Shown here piece after piece: positions 42,423-51,667 of a stretch of 64,000 nt of DNA. Made by a program: the position numbers and the translations under genes. The stretch is from NCBI RefSeq assembly GCF_900177715.1, contig NZ_FXWG01000002.1, positions 868,001 through 932,000 on the forward strand, written 5' to 3'. Each line of letters starts with the position of its first letter. The first letter of the stretch is position 1. The stretch comes from Altererythrobacter xiamenensis (lineage in GTDB: Bacteria > Pseudomonadota > Alphaproteobacteria > Sphingomonadales > Sphingomonadaceae). The notes beneath the pieces are model-generated. The model made no database searches. It saw nothing but the letters and a program-made list of their open reading frames with translations, and was not told where the DNA came from.

Positions 42423-43513
42423 ACGGACATCGCGCCGACCAAGGAAGCCAGTGCGAGACGTACCGGCCGATAGAGTGCTTTCCTTTCCAGCCATAACAGG
42501 ACAGGGACGAACAGCACGATCAGCGCCACCTGGATTACTTCGATGCCAATATTGAAACCGGCCAGCGTTGCCATGCTCCGCCCGACTTGAGCTTCGGTCT
42601 GCTGCACGAAGCCTGCGAAACCGAGGCCGTGGATTAGGCCGAACACGATGGCGACGACAAGCTCCCTGCGCGCGAAGATCGGGCGGACCGCGTGAACGGC
42701 GGTGATGAGGACGGTGGCTGCGATCGCCGGCTCCACGACAGACCCTGGCAAGGTCGCACCGCTCAAGACCACGCCGACCAGCGTCAGGGAATGGCCGATC
42801 GTGAAACCGGTCGCCAGAATCACCAATGCGCGAATGGAGCCGCGATGGTTTCGCAGTCCTTGCCAGCGCCCATTCTTGGCGACCAGTGGAGCCGCCAGCA
42901 GCAGGACGAGTAGGAAAGCCAAATGGTCCAGCCCGCCCATTATGTGTTCGATGCCCAGACGCATGGCGGAGCCAAACCGGATGCTGAAACCGGAACGGCC
43001 GCGCGGAATTTCGATCTGCGTATCGCCCTGGCGCAGGAGCCCCGCGAGTTCGGGGGCCTCGCCGGAGCCTTCGCGCTGCACCAGCACGGTGGCGAAGTGG
43101 TCGGGGGTCTGCTCCAGCACCGGAGACCAGCTCAGAGTGATGGCTTCATCCACCGCGTCGCCGGGCGCGGTAAAGGTGATAGTCGCCAGCAAATCCTTCG
43201 GTCCCGAGACGGTCGCGAAGCGAAGATTGTCGATACGTTCGTCCCATTCCTCTCCGGAGCGATCGGCGATGGATGCATGTGCTGCAATATAGGCACGTGC
43301 GGATTTGAGGGAACCTTCATCGTTCGCGTCCAAATTGCCCGTCGCATAGCCGTATTCGCTGGCCGGTATGATGACGTCGGCGACGATCCGCCGATCGTGA
43401 ATGTGGAGCGTCACCTGGCTGTCGGGCGTGGTGTGTCCTTTTACGCCGGATGCCGGCAAGAGAGCCAGGCACGCCGCGAGCAGAACAGAAGCGATGAAGA
43501 TCCAATTTCTCAT
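42383..43513 (-). CDS. HupE/UreJ-type membrane protein
   Basis: The 376-residue protein has a signal peptide, a periplasmic domain (about residues 25-185) and a membrane part of six to seven helices with GIEHIMGGLDHLAFLLVLLLAAP and VFGLIHGLGFAGFV, the His-rich motifs of the HupE_UreJ_2 family related to nickel/cobalt permeases. ATG at 43513 overlaps the TPR gene stop (ATGA) and is preferred to the ATG at 43528. Last gene of the DUF4331-DUF4331-TPR-HupE operon. Metal transport is the family guess; the substrate here is unknown. Confidence 0.85.
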   Translation of the reverse strand: MRNWIFIASVLLAACLALLPASGVKGHTTPDSQVTLHIHDRRIVADVIIPASEYGYATGNLDANDEGSLKSARAYIAAHASIADRSGEEWDERIDNLRFATVSGPKDLLATITFTAPGDAVDEAITLSWSPVLEQTPDHFATVLVQREGSGEAPELAGLLRQGDTQIEIPRGRSGFSIRFGSAMRLGIEHIMGGLDHLAFLLVLLLAAPLVAKNGRWQGLRNHRGSIRALVILATGFTIGHSLTLVGVVLSGATLPGSVVEPAIAATVLITAVHAVRPIFARRELVVAIVFGLIHGLGFAGFVQQTEAQVGRSMATLAGFNIGIEVIQVALIVLFVPVLLWLERKALYRPVRLALASLVGAMSVYWIVSRIGLIPG

Positions 43514-44865
43514 CCGTGAGCGAACCATACGAGCGCCGCTTTCGGCGACATGATTTCGGGGTTGAGTTCGATCGCCTCCTCCCGCGCCTTTGCCGCGGCC
43601 CCCATATTGCCGGACGCCTCTTCGCTGCGTGCCAGTTCCAAGAAAAGCATCGCGCTTCTCCACCCACTTTCTTTTGCCGCCATCAATTCCCTGCGGGCAT
43701 CGGAATAGCGGCCATTTGCATTGAGCGCCTTGGCAAGGAGTATGCGCGCCTCGCCGTACGGGCGGGCATCGACATTGCGCCTAGCCATGCCGAGTGCCTT
43801 GCGGGCATCGCCGAAAGCGAGCTCATGCTCGGTCGCATGGGCGATCGCGGCGGACGGCAGGGCGTCGATGCGCCGCGACCATTCGGTGCTAGCCTGCTGC
43901 GACCAGCGCAGGCTGTTCTTTCGGTCACCCCGATGGCGATGGATCATTGCCAAAGCATCCATGGCCTCCGGCGCGCGATTGTATTCGACCACGCTTTCGA
44001 GAAGCGCGATCGCTTCGTCTATCCGGCCCGACAGCAGTGTAGCTTCGCTCTGGTAGAGACGGGTTTTCCAGTAGCCCGGAAACAGATCAGCAGCTCTGGC
44101 GTACCACGCGCTCGCGGCGGCGTAGCGCCCGCGGGCAAATTCGATGGCTCCGATCTGGATAGAAAGATTGGCTAGGCCTTGTGGCGTACGCAGCGTGTCG
44201 GCCCTGGCTGCCTCGCGCAGAAGATCGATGGCGTCGTCGAACTTTCCCTCGGCCTTTGCCACGGTCGCCTGGCGAACCAGAATGCCCGGGCCGCGCTCGA
44301 CCGTCTCCGACTGTCGGTAGATGTCTCGCGCCAGAGGCATGTTGCCGCGATAGAAGGCAAGGTCGCCTCGCAGGGCGAGCGCAGCCATTTCCTCGCTGCG
44401 GGAGAGCTTGGCGACCTGCGCGTCGAAGGCGTCGAGACTGCGCTCCGCCAATTCTAGATCGTGGACCGACATCGCCCATTCCGCACTGACGAGGTTCGGG
44501 CCAGTACCGGCAACGGCCAGCCGCCGCCCTTCGCCCAGTTCGCGTCCGGCCTTTGCCAGTGCGGCGAAGTCCCCATTCGTGGCATAGGCCCGCGACAGAC
44601 TGCGCGACAGCATCTGTCTGGCCAACCACGAACCCTTGTCCCTTGCGACGCGTTCACGTGCCAGTGACAGCCGCCGTTCGGTAGCACCCCGGGCCTCTTC
44701 CTGATCGGTCGCTCCGAAACCGGCTTCGGGAAAGGCAAGATGGAGGCGAACGGGTGCCATCTCGCTTTGTTGCTGCTGGACGAATTCGATTCCGGCAACG
44801 GCGCCGACGACGAGCAGCGGAATCCCGAGCGACAATGTCCAGCGCTTCGGTTGTGCCACGGTCAT
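43510..44865 (-). CDS. Membrane-anchored TPR protein
   Basis: The 451-residue protein has one N-terminal membrane helix (LGIPLLVVGAVAGIEFV, about residues 13-29). It is otherwise helical with TPR-like repeats: MAALALRGDLAFYRGNMPLARDIYRQSE, QATVAKAEGKFDDAIDLLREAA, ARGRYAAASAWYARAADLFPGYWKTRLYQSEATLLSGRIDEAIALLESV. It most likely faces the periplasm and scaffolds the other products of the operon. ATG at 44865 begins the charged residues before the helix. It overlaps hupE-like by four bases. Confidence 0.82.
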   Translation of the reverse strand: MTVAQPKRWTLSLGIPLLVVGAVAGIEFVQQQQSEMAPVRLHLAFPEAGFGATDQEEARGATERRLSLARERVARDKGSWLARQMLSRSLSRAYATNGDFAALAKAGRELGEGRRLAVAGTGPNLVSAEWAMSVHDLELAERSLDAFDAQVAKLSRSEEMAALALRGDLAFYRGNMPLARDIYRQSETVERGPGILVRQATVAKAEGKFDDAIDLLREAARADTLRTPQGLANLSIQIGAIEFARGRYAAASAWYARAADLFPGYWKTRLYQSEATLLSGRIDEAIALLESVVEYNRAPEAMDALAMIHRHRGDRKNSLRWSQQASTEWSRRIDALPSAAIAHATEHELAFGDARKALGMARRNVDARPYGEARILLAKALNANGRYSDARRELMAAKESGWRSAMLFLELARSEEASGNMGAAAKAREEAIELNPEIMSPKAALVWFAHG

Positions 44866-44920
44866 GTTCTCCGGAAGAAAGGGTGTGGGACCGGACAGGA
44901 AGATCCGGTCCCGCTTGTGC

Positions 44921-45625
44921 TTAGGTCTCTTCCGTCGCGCAGGGCGTAAGGCCTGCCCCGACGAGATCGTCGGCAAGGGCGTTGGTCAGCCCGGTCAGCT
45001 GCTCGGCCAGTTCAGGCACGAAGGTTCCTGCGACATCGTCGGCCGGATCCGCATCGTTATAAGCGATTTTGGAGTCCGAGCCGATCAACGCCGTGGCCAC
45101 GGCCGGCATGCCCATCCGGTCTACCCGCACATATTCCGAAACCGCTGCTGTGCGGAAATCGAAGCTGGTGCTGGTCGAAGTGGTAACCGGCGGCGAGCCC
45201 TGCGGCGGCGCCAGAAACGGGAAGTCGCTGCGGAAGGCCACATCATTCGCCGGCGGGTTTAACGGAAGCCCAGCCAGCGTAGTCGGCGAGTGGACGCTCA
45301 GGTCGAGGAAGATAACGGCCAATGTGACGTCGATGACCGGGTCAGCAAGTTGACGGCCATTCGGGAATCCCGATGCCCCCGCCAGGTTAAGCGTCAGCGT
45401 GTCGGGCACGATCAGGTCGGCCACGGCAACCCCGGGCGCAACCTCCTGCTCAAGGCAGGCCGTGACGTCGTAGGTCCCCGTTGCGGGCGGAGTGGGTGTC
45501 GGCGTCGGGGCCGGCATCATAATATCGTCATCGTCGTCGTCATCGAAGCACGCTGTTACGCCGAAGGCGATGAACAGCAACGGTGCCGAATGAAGCACTC
45601 GGCGCTTGAAGGTGGGAGTTTTCAT
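44921..45625 (-). CDS. DUF4331-related lipoprotein
   Basis: The 234-residue lipoprotein has Cys26 in FGVTAC, a run of seven Asp right behind it, a Thr-Pro linker and then a domain that resembles the C-terminal half of DUF4331 proteins (TLTLNLAGASGFPNGRQLADPVIDVTLAVIF, NDVAFRSDFPFLAPP). The D7 run next to the lipid anchor suggests cation binding or avoidance of inner-membrane retention. Its ATG is joined to the stop of the upstream DUF4331 gene. Role unknown. Confidence 0.75.
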   Translation of the reverse strand: MKTPTFKRRVLHSAPLLFIAFGVTACFDDDDDDDIMMPAPTPTPTPPATGTYDVTACLEQEVAPGVAVADLIVPDTLTLNLAGASGFPNGRQLADPVIDVTLAVIFLDLSVHSPTTLAGLPLNPPANDVAFRSDFPFLAPPQGSPPVTTSTSTSFDFRTAAVSEYVRVDRMGMPAVATALIGSDSKIAYNDADPADDVAGTFVPELAEQLTGLTNALADDLVGAGLTPCATEET

Positions 45626-46290
45626 TACAGCTGTCCTCCGAAACGTGCGGTTGTTGCCCAGACATCGATCGGGTTTTCGCCGTTCTCGATGCGGTCGCGA
45701 GGTATGCTCAGCACCACCGCGGTGAGGTTCTGTCCGGCGAAGAAATCCCGGTCCGCATCGAACATCAGAGTTCCAGAGGACGCCGTGTCCTTGAAACCCT
45801 GCAGGTCGAAGAAGAACGGATCGTCGAACAGGCCCGCGCGGGCCATGACTCCGTCGCTCATCAGCGTGGTCTCGACCGATCCCTGGATGGGACCAGCGGT
45901 GCCCGGAACACCGGAAACCTGTACGCCGTAGTCGTTGCTGCCCATTCCGCTGCCGAAACGGATGCGAATTGGAATTTCGGCGTCGGTGCGGCTGCCCGCA
46001 TTCGATACGTTGATGGTATAGAGGACATCGCGGTCGTAGGTGGCCGGTTCGCTGGTGGCCTGAGGTCCTGCGAAGGTCAGGATCATGTTAACCCTGTCGC
46101 CTGTGTGCCAAGCGTAAAGGTCCGCTATGTCGGCCGCACGATCGGGCGTATCATCCTGGCTCGGATCGGTGCGTTCCGGCGGATCGAGGTGATCTGCCGC
46201 AATAAGGCCGATACCGGGAAGGAAAGCGGCGGCTCCCCCTGCCAAGACCAGTCCTGCGGCCACACCTGCAATGTGTTTCGTTTTTCTCAT
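45625..46290 (-). CDS. DUF4331 exported protein
   Basis: The 221-residue protein has a signal peptide and the DUF4331 opening AADHLDPPERTDPSQD, then ADIADLYAWHTGDRVNMILTFAG and a beta-rich core ending in VVLSIPRDRIENGENPIDVWATTA. It seems to be one half of a DUF4331 unit, the other half being the next gene. First gene of the operon. ATG at 46290 has GGGGAGTATT upstream. The family is widespread and its function is not known. Confidence 0.88.
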   Translation of the reverse strand: MRKTKHIAGVAAGLVLAGGAAAFLPGIGLIAADHLDPPERTDPSQDDTPDRAADIADLYAWHTGDRVNMILTFAGPQATSEPATYDRDVLYTINVSNAGSRTDAEIPIRIRFGSGMGSNDYGVQVSGVPGTAGPIQGSVETTLMSDGVMARAGLFDDPFFFDLQGFKDTASSGTLMFDADRDFFAGQNLTAVVLSIPRDRIENGENPIDVWATTARFGGQL

Positions 46291-46611
46291 AATACTCCCC
46301 GCTACATCTGCGTGAATCTGCGATGCGGGAGGAATTCGAGGCGCCACCGGCGTTCTTCATCCACCCGCACTAGCAACGTCGCAGCTGCGATTTACAATTC
46401 GATAACACTCGTTTTGGAAGCTCCGGCGGCGGGCTTGTCCGCCAAATACGTTCGCCTTCGCCGGTGTCTTTAATCGCCGTTCTAAATATGCACGAAGCAA
46501 TGTCTTCGAGCTTGGGATCCAAAAGCAGACTGTCCGGATTCGGCCCACTTACTGACCTCGGCCAACGACCAAAATTGGGTGGATAGCGGAACTGGGTAGA
46601 ACGCCTTGACC
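46291..46611. other. Intergenic region with decayed repeat
   Basis: The 321 bases hold the start-proximal region of the DUF4331 operon and the 3' flank of the cation transporter gene. A copy of a dispersed repeat lies at 46514-46546 (minus strand). No gene is visible. Confidence 0.5.
46514..46546 (-). repeat. Dispersed intergenic repeat, copy 1
   Basis: On the minus strand it reads GGGCCGAATCCGGACAGTCT followed by GCTTTTGG. The plus strand at 52617-52645 has the same pattern with changes at six positions. A weaker copy is recognisable around 49380-49430 on the minus strand. Confidence 0.6.
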
Positions 46612-47538
46612 TTAGTCGCGCAGCTCTTCCTGCGTGCAATTGGGCGGGGTAAAATTAATCTCCGCCAAGCGCCATGTTGGGTCTTCGCCCATCAAATCCT
46701 TCAGAGATGGAATTTCTCCAGGCACTCCGATTCCGTGAACGTTTGCTATCATGTAGCGACCAGACTCTCTCACCCTTACTGTGCTCTCAGGCCATTGGTT
46801 TCTCAGGCGCTTCTGCAAGCGAAGAGCTTCTGGGGATATATCCGATCCTTTCAGCTTTCGCGGAGCGCCATCAAGAAGCTCTGCAGAGGCGGTATGCGCG
46901 TTCTTCAGTCCATCGGCGATAATCGAAAAGGAGATTAGGGCAGCGGCGGCGGAGTCCGCCCACCAGAAGCCCAGCCCGATGCCCAAAATGCCTAAGATGC
47001 CGGCAAGCCCGGTCTGCCAGTCAGCCTTCTGCATTTGTGCATCGGTGTGCAGAACCTTGTCTCGCAGATTGTCCGCGACTGGTTTTTTCAGTCTGCCTAG
47101 AATTGTTGGAATGATTATCGAGTAGGCGAGCGCCGCGATCATCAGCCAACCCATCCAAAAGGTATAGCCGAACATGGTAACCGGCCCGATTGAGGGGTGC
47201 TCCCCCTTCATCAAGGCGGTCACGCCGTCATAAAGTAGCCAGAACCCCATCGCGGCCAACACTACGGCGGAAGCAAGAAACGCGAGACTGTTTACACGCA
47301 CGAATCCGAAGGGGTGTCTCTCAGTAGGTTCCTTTGGTTCGAGGCGAGCGGCGAGGAGGAATGTTGCAGCAGGCACGAGGCCGAGCAGATCCTCGAGAAA
47401 CGCGGTTTTCATTGCCTGGCTGCCGCCCATCGCAAAATACATCACGACGACGACGCTTGCCATGCCTACGAGTGTCCACCACTCGAGCTTTTTAGCCTTT
47501 CGCATATCGCCACGGATTTCTTCAGGGAGCTTACTCAT
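46612..47538 (-). CDS. CDF-like cation transporter
   Basis: The 308-residue membrane protein has the cation-diffusion-facilitator layout: helix one from TLVGMASVVVVMYF, the conserved ERHPFGFVRVNSL after helix two (family consensus HPFGYGR), and later LGFWWADSAAAALISFSIIADG with Asp in helix five. In helix two the usual metal-binding HxxxD pair is changed to FLEDLLGLVPA, so the transport site may be altered. A C-terminal cytoplasmic domain is present. Its ATG overlaps the stop of the lipoprotein gene. Base composition is lower in GC than in neighbours. Confidence 0.78.
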   Translation of the reverse strand: MSKLPEEIRGDMRKAKKLEWWTLVGMASVVVVMYFAMGGSQAMKTAFLEDLLGLVPAATFLLAARLEPKEPTERHPFGFVRVNSLAFLASAVVLAAMGFWLLYDGVTALMKGEHPSIGPVTMFGYTFWMGWLMIAALAYSIIIPTILGRLKKPVADNLRDKVLHTDAQMQKADWQTGLAGILGILGIGLGFWWADSAAAALISFSIIADGLKNAHTASAELLDGAPRKLKGSDISPEALRLQKRLRNQWPESTVRVRESGRYMIANVHGIGVPGEIPSLKDLMGEDPTWRLAEINFTPPNCTQEELRD

Positions 47539-47981
47539 GGTCGCGCGGCCTCCTCGACAAGCATGATCCAACCATTCTCCCCGTTGCGCATGGCAAAGCG
47601 GCTAACCGACTCTTGTTTTGGCGCGCGCGCTCTCCAGCCGAGAGCGCGCCCAAAATAAACCTCCTTGCTCCAAGGGCTGTCGATCGGGAATTTACCGTAA
47701 ACCAGGTCGATCTTTCCTCCAGCGAGGTCGGCAAAGACTTGTTCGCTATCGCCGCGAGTTATCTCTAAATCGGCGCCGGTTTTTTTCTGAAGGTTGGCGA
47801 GCGCGTCGGACACATGCTCGTCGGCCTTGGCGCCCTCTACCCAGCCAAGGCGTATTGTCCCGGTCTCTTTGACAAGGTCCGTGGTCAACTGGGGATCGCG
47901 CGGCATATCGCACGAGATCATCGACAAGCTCGTGATAACGACCGCCGCGACTATTTTTATCCGGCTAGGCTTCCAATTCAT
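47535..47981 (-). CDS. Truncated solute-binding lipoprotein
   Basis: The 148-residue lipoprotein (lipobox SMISC, Cys near residue 21) contains one lobe of a periplasmic solute-binding fold: TGTIRLGWVEGAKADEHVSDAL, LQKKTGADLEITRGDSEQVFADLAGGKIDLVYGKFPID, then a return segment. The second lobe is missing, so this is a half-size binding protein. It is translationally coupled (ATGA) to the cation-transporter gene, which is not an ABC or TRAP partner. The start at 47981 has GGAGGAGAC upstream. Divergent from the APC permease. Confidence 0.65.
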   Translation of the reverse strand: MNWKPSRIKIVAAVVITSLSMISCDMPRDPQLTTDLVKETGTIRLGWVEGAKADEHVSDALANLQKKTGADLEITRGDSEQVFADLAGGKIDLVYGKFPIDSPWSKEVYFGRALGWRARAPKQESVSRFAMRNGENGWIMLVEEAARP

Positions 47982-48113
47982 TGTCTCCTCCTCATGCAAG
48001 AAACGCAACTTCCCTGCGATGTTTCCGAGACGGGTCCAGCCCAGAAAGCATTTCCCGACGGCTTGGAGGCTTGCAGCCTTGCCCGAAAAATCAAAGAGTC
48101 CTAGCCAATTGGC

Positions 48114-49289
48114 GTGAGTAGCAAAGCACAACTCGGCTTCAATGCATCCTGGTCAATGGCCGTCGGCGGCATGATCGGCGGGGGGATATTCGCCACGCTT
48201 GGTGTTGTGATTGAAGTGGCGGGCGCATGGGCGTGGGGCAGCTTTTTAATAGGTGGCCTAATCGCATTGGCCACCGGACACAGCTACGCTGCGCTCACTG
48301 TTGAAAGCGGAAAACCAGGAGGGGTTTATCGCTTTCTGCGCGAGCAGCAACATGAGCGCATTGCGCGCTGGACAGCGTGGATATTGATCCTCGGTTACAC
48401 TCTTACAGTGGCAGTCTATGCATTCACATTTGGAGCTTATGCAGCCAATGCTCTGGGAGGGCCAGCATGGATGCCGCAAGGGTTGGCCGTAGCCTCGATC
48501 ATAGTGCTCGCGGGCGTAAATCTGCTTGGGGTTGGTGAAGCTTCGACCCTCGAGATTATCGCCGTATGGGGCAAGATCGCCATTCTTGCGGGCTTGGCTA
48601 TATTTGGATTGTCTCAATGGGATGCCGGCGATCTCGCTATTCCCGAGCAGCCCGGGTGGATCGGAATGGTCATCGGTGCAGGCACTGTGTTCATGGCCTA
48701 CGAGGGGTTTCAGCTTCTGGCTTATGACTATGACGAGATGGCTGATGCCGAGAAACTCTTACCGAAGGTTATGCCTGCATCCATTCTTACAGCGATAGTC
48801 ATCTATATTGCAGTTTCGCTCGGCGCTCCCATGCTTGTTGGTGCAGAGGCGATAGTTGAAGAACGAGAGGTCGCCTTGGCGTCTGCGGGTCGCGCTGCAC
48901 TCGGCATGACCGGTTTTATTCTAGTCACCATTGCGGCAGCTTTTTCGACGGCGTCAGCGATAAACGCGACACTGTTTGCAACTGCGCGTTTGGCCCGGTC
49001 AGTCGCTAGCGAAGGAGAGATGCCCGCGATCTTCGCCAAGACCGATAAGGCGGGCGTCCCCTACGTCGGCGTCCTACTCATCTCCGGCGTAGCAATTTTC
49101 TTGGCAGTCATAGGCGGTATTGGTGAACTCGTGAAAAGCGCCAGCGTTGTTTTCCTGGTCGTTTTCGCCTTGGTCAATGCAATCGTTATTCGTCGTGCGA
49201 TCGGCCAGCTCTGGATCGCCTGGGCGGGTTGTCTAGGCGCTTCGCTGGCCGCGACCATCCTTCTCGCTCACAAGCTTGGCATGATTTAA
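48114..49289 (+). CDS. APC-superfamily permease
   Basis: The 391-residue permease has about eleven membrane segments and opens SWSMAVGGMIGGGIFATLG, the APC signature in helix one (GxGIGxGIFxxxG-like). AYEGFQLLAYDYDEMADAEKLLPK is the conserved helix-six region. It would take up or exchange an amino acid or amine. The start is a GTG at 48114 with 132 bases to the divergent lipoprotein gene. Codon use is AT-richer than in the core genes, as in the CDF gene. Confidence 0.88.
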   Translation: MSSKAQLGFNASWSMAVGGMIGGGIFATLGVVIEVAGAWAWGSFLIGGLIALATGHSYAALTVESGKPGGVYRFLREQQHERIARWTAWILILGYTLTVAVYAFTFGAYAANALGGPAWMPQGLAVASIIVLAGVNLLGVGEASTLEIIAVWGKIAILAGLAIFGLSQWDAGDLAIPEQPGWIGMVIGAGTVFMAYEGFQLLAYDYDEMADAEKLLPKVMPASILTAIVIYIAVSLGAPMLVGAEAIVEEREVALASAGRAALGMTGFILVTIAAAFSTASAINATLFATARLARSVASEGEMPAIFAKTDKAGVPYVGVLLISGVAIFLAVIGGIGELVKSASVVFLVVFALVNAIVIRRAIGQLWIAWAGCLGASLAATILLAHKLGMI

Positions 49290-49620
49290 TCTAAGCGACA
49301 GCGATCACGGGATTCCGCAGTGCAGATTCCGGTCCAAAAGAAATGGCAGCAATCGGGTCGTTAGCGGAATGGCGGCTTTGCGACGTTGCTCGGCCAGAAG
49401 CGGACTGACCGCTGACCGCCCCGTATCTGGCGCTGCATATAAGCTGGATTGAACGTCGAGAATGGGAATTCCGCGCTCGGAACCCATGGCCTTTATGCCC
49501 CCTGAAGATTCAGATCAGACCCATGCTCACGTGAATGACAAAGGTGCGGCTTGGCGGGGAACCTCATTGTAAAATCGGACACTCGATCTAAGGTCGGGCC
49601 AAATCAAGGAGGGGCCTTTC
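49290..49620. other. Intergenic region, decayed repeat
   Basis: The 331 bases hold no convincing gene. A weak copy of the dispersed repeat lies around 49380-49430. AAGGAGGGG at 49607-49615 is the ribosome site of the amidohydrolase gene. Confidence 0.45.
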
Positions 49621-51627
49621 ATGAAGTTTTTCGTCGTTTCCGTTGCTGCGCTTTGTTCCACTTCGGCGCTAGCCCAGACCCACGAATATCGCGTGCTGTT
49701 CGGGGGTGATGATGTCGGCGGACTCGAGGTCGAAACCGAAGGCGACACGTCGGCTATCGTATTCGACTACAAGCAGAACGGCAGGGGCCCGACGATCGCG
49801 GAAACCGTGCTTACCGGCCCCGAAGGCAACCCGATAAACTGGACCATTACCGGCCGGACCACCTTCGGAAACCCGGTGAACGAGAGCTATGCCTGCAATG
49901 ACGGGAAAGCAGAATGGCGGGACTCGACCGGGCCGGGTTCGGCGGATGCGTGCTCGTTCTACATCGACCAGAACGGCAGCCCTTGGGGCGTCTCTCTGCT
50001 TGCGAAGGCTCTGCTTGAAGATCCGGACGGCGAAATGGCGGTACTTCCTGGCGGCACCGCACGCATCAGGGCGCGCAATACCGCGAGCTACGATGGTGAA
50101 GCGGGTGAGGTGACCGTTACCACCTACGAAATCACCGGCCTTTCGACCAATCCTGTGCACGTCACCCTTGATCAAGACCTGAGACTGTTCGCGGTCGCCT
50201 CGCCCCGTTTCGCGATCATCCGCAAAGGTTACGAGGCCGCCGACGAAGCTCTGCGGGCCGAGGCCGAGCGCTACTCGACGCAGCGCTTCGTTGAAATCCA
50301 GGCACAGGCTGCACGTAATTTCGACGGGCCCGTGCGCATCCGGAATGTTCGCATTTTCGACCCGAAGGGGCTTGCTCTCACTGAGGCGAAAGATGTCGTC
50401 GTAAGCGGCGAGCGCATTGCCAGTATTCAGAGCGTCGGCAGTCCGGTTACCGAGGGAGAAACCGTTATCGACGGAGCTGGAGGCACGCTTGTCCCGGGCA
50501 TGTACGAAATGCATGGCCATATCGGACAGGACAACGCCTTGATGAACCTTGTTGCTGGCGTGACGTCCGTACGCGACATGGGGAATGAAAATAATGTCCT
50601 GGACGGTCTGATCGAGCGGATCGACAACGGTGTAATCGCAGGACCGCGCATCACCCGGTCCGGTTTCATCGAAGGCAAATCGGAGTTTTCCGCCGCGACC
50701 GGAGAGATCGCCGCCAATCAGGAAGAAGCGATCGATCTGGTGCGATGGTACGCCGCTCGAGGCTATCCGCAGGTGAAGCTCTACAATTCAATGAACCCCG
50801 AGTGGGCGAGCGCTGTTGTGAGCGAAGCACATGAACTCGGTATGCGGGTCGCCGGCCATGTGCCTGCCTTCTCGACCGCCGATGCTATGATCAATGCCGG
50901 TTTCGACGAGATCACCCATGTCAATCAGCTGATGCTCGGCTGGGTACTGAACGAGGGTGAAGATACGAGAACCCTGTTCCGTTTCACCGCGATGCAGCGT
51001 TTCCCCTCGCTCGACCTTGATGGGGACAAGGTTCAGTCGACGCTGAACAAGATGGCTGAAGAGGGCGTCGCACACGATCCCACCATCGCCATCCATGAAC
51101 TGGGATTGACCGCCGTCGACGGGGAAGTCCCTGCAGGCTCCGTAGACGTGTACGATAATATGCCGGTCAACACACAAAGGTCCATGAAGCAGGCTCTGTT
51201 CGGAACAGAGAACCAGGAAGAAAGGGACGCCTACGTCGCCGCCTATGGCACGATCATCGAAACACTGAGCTTGATGCACGAGAAAGGCATTCTGCTGGTG
51301 CCCGGCACCGACCTCGGCGGCAGTTTTGCGTATCATCGTGAACTCGAACTTTTCGAGCAAATCGGCATGACACCCGCGCAAGTGTTGAAGCGCGCCACGT
51401 ATGACATGGCCGAATACTTGGGCCAGGATGAGGACCTTGGCTCGATCGAGAAAGGAAAGTATGCCGATTTCTTTCTGGTCGCCGGTGATCCGACCGCCGA
51501 TCTCAAGCAGATCAAGAGCATCCAGATGGTCGTATCGAATGGAACTGTTTACTTCCCCAGCGAAGTTTACCCGAACTTCGGTATCAAGCCTTTCGCAGCC
51601 GCCCCGCAGATATTGACCGAACAGTAA
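49621..51627 (+). CDS. Exported amidohydrolase
   Basis: The 668-residue protein has a signal peptide cleaved near LAQT (residue 19). An N-terminal beta-rich domain fills residues 20-215. A metal-dependent amidohydrolase barrel follows: MYEMHGHIGQDNALMNLVAGVTSVRDMG (HxH near 299-301), YPQVKLYNSM (Lys ligand), RVAGHVPAFS (His) and LLVPGTDLGGSF (Asp). Proteins of this type act as prolidase- or organophosphate-like hydrolases in the periplasm. A strong AAGGAGGGG site is present. A sulfotransferase gene follows after 40 bases. Confidence 0.88.
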   Translation: MKFFVVSVAALCSTSALAQTHEYRVLFGGDDVGGLEVETEGDTSAIVFDYKQNGRGPTIAETVLTGPEGNPINWTITGRTTFGNPVNESYACNDGKAEWRDSTGPGSADACSFYIDQNGSPWGVSLLAKALLEDPDGEMAVLPGGTARIRARNTASYDGEAGEVTVTTYEITGLSTNPVHVTLDQDLRLFAVASPRFAIIRKGYEAADEALRAEAERYSTQRFVEIQAQAARNFDGPVRIRNVRIFDPKGLALTEAKDVVVSGERIASIQSVGSPVTEGETVIDGAGGTLVPGMYEMHGHIGQDNALMNLVAGVTSVRDMGNENNVLDGLIERIDNGVIAGPRITRSGFIEGKSEFSAATGEIAANQEEAIDLVRWYAARGYPQVKLYNSMNPEWASAVVSEAHELGMRVAGHVPAFSTADAMINAGFDEITHVNQLMLGWVLNEGEDTRTLFRFTAMQRFPSLDLDGDKVQSTLNKMAEEGVAHDPTIAIHELGLTAVDGEVPAGSVDVYDNMPVNTQRSMKQALFGTENQEERDAYVAAYGTIIETLSLMHEKGILLVPGTDLGGSFAYHRELELFEQIGMTPAQVLKRATYDMAEYLGQDEDLGSIEKGKYADFFLVAGDPTADLKQIKSIQMVVSNGTVYFPSEVYPNFGIKPFAAAPQILTEQ

Positions 51628-51667
51628 GTCCGACAGATCCTGCCGGGCACTTTGGAAGGATTGGCGA

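Noticed and set aside
49557-49600. GGAAC before the amidohydrolase gene as an EcfG promoter
   Set aside because: No CGTT at the right distance.
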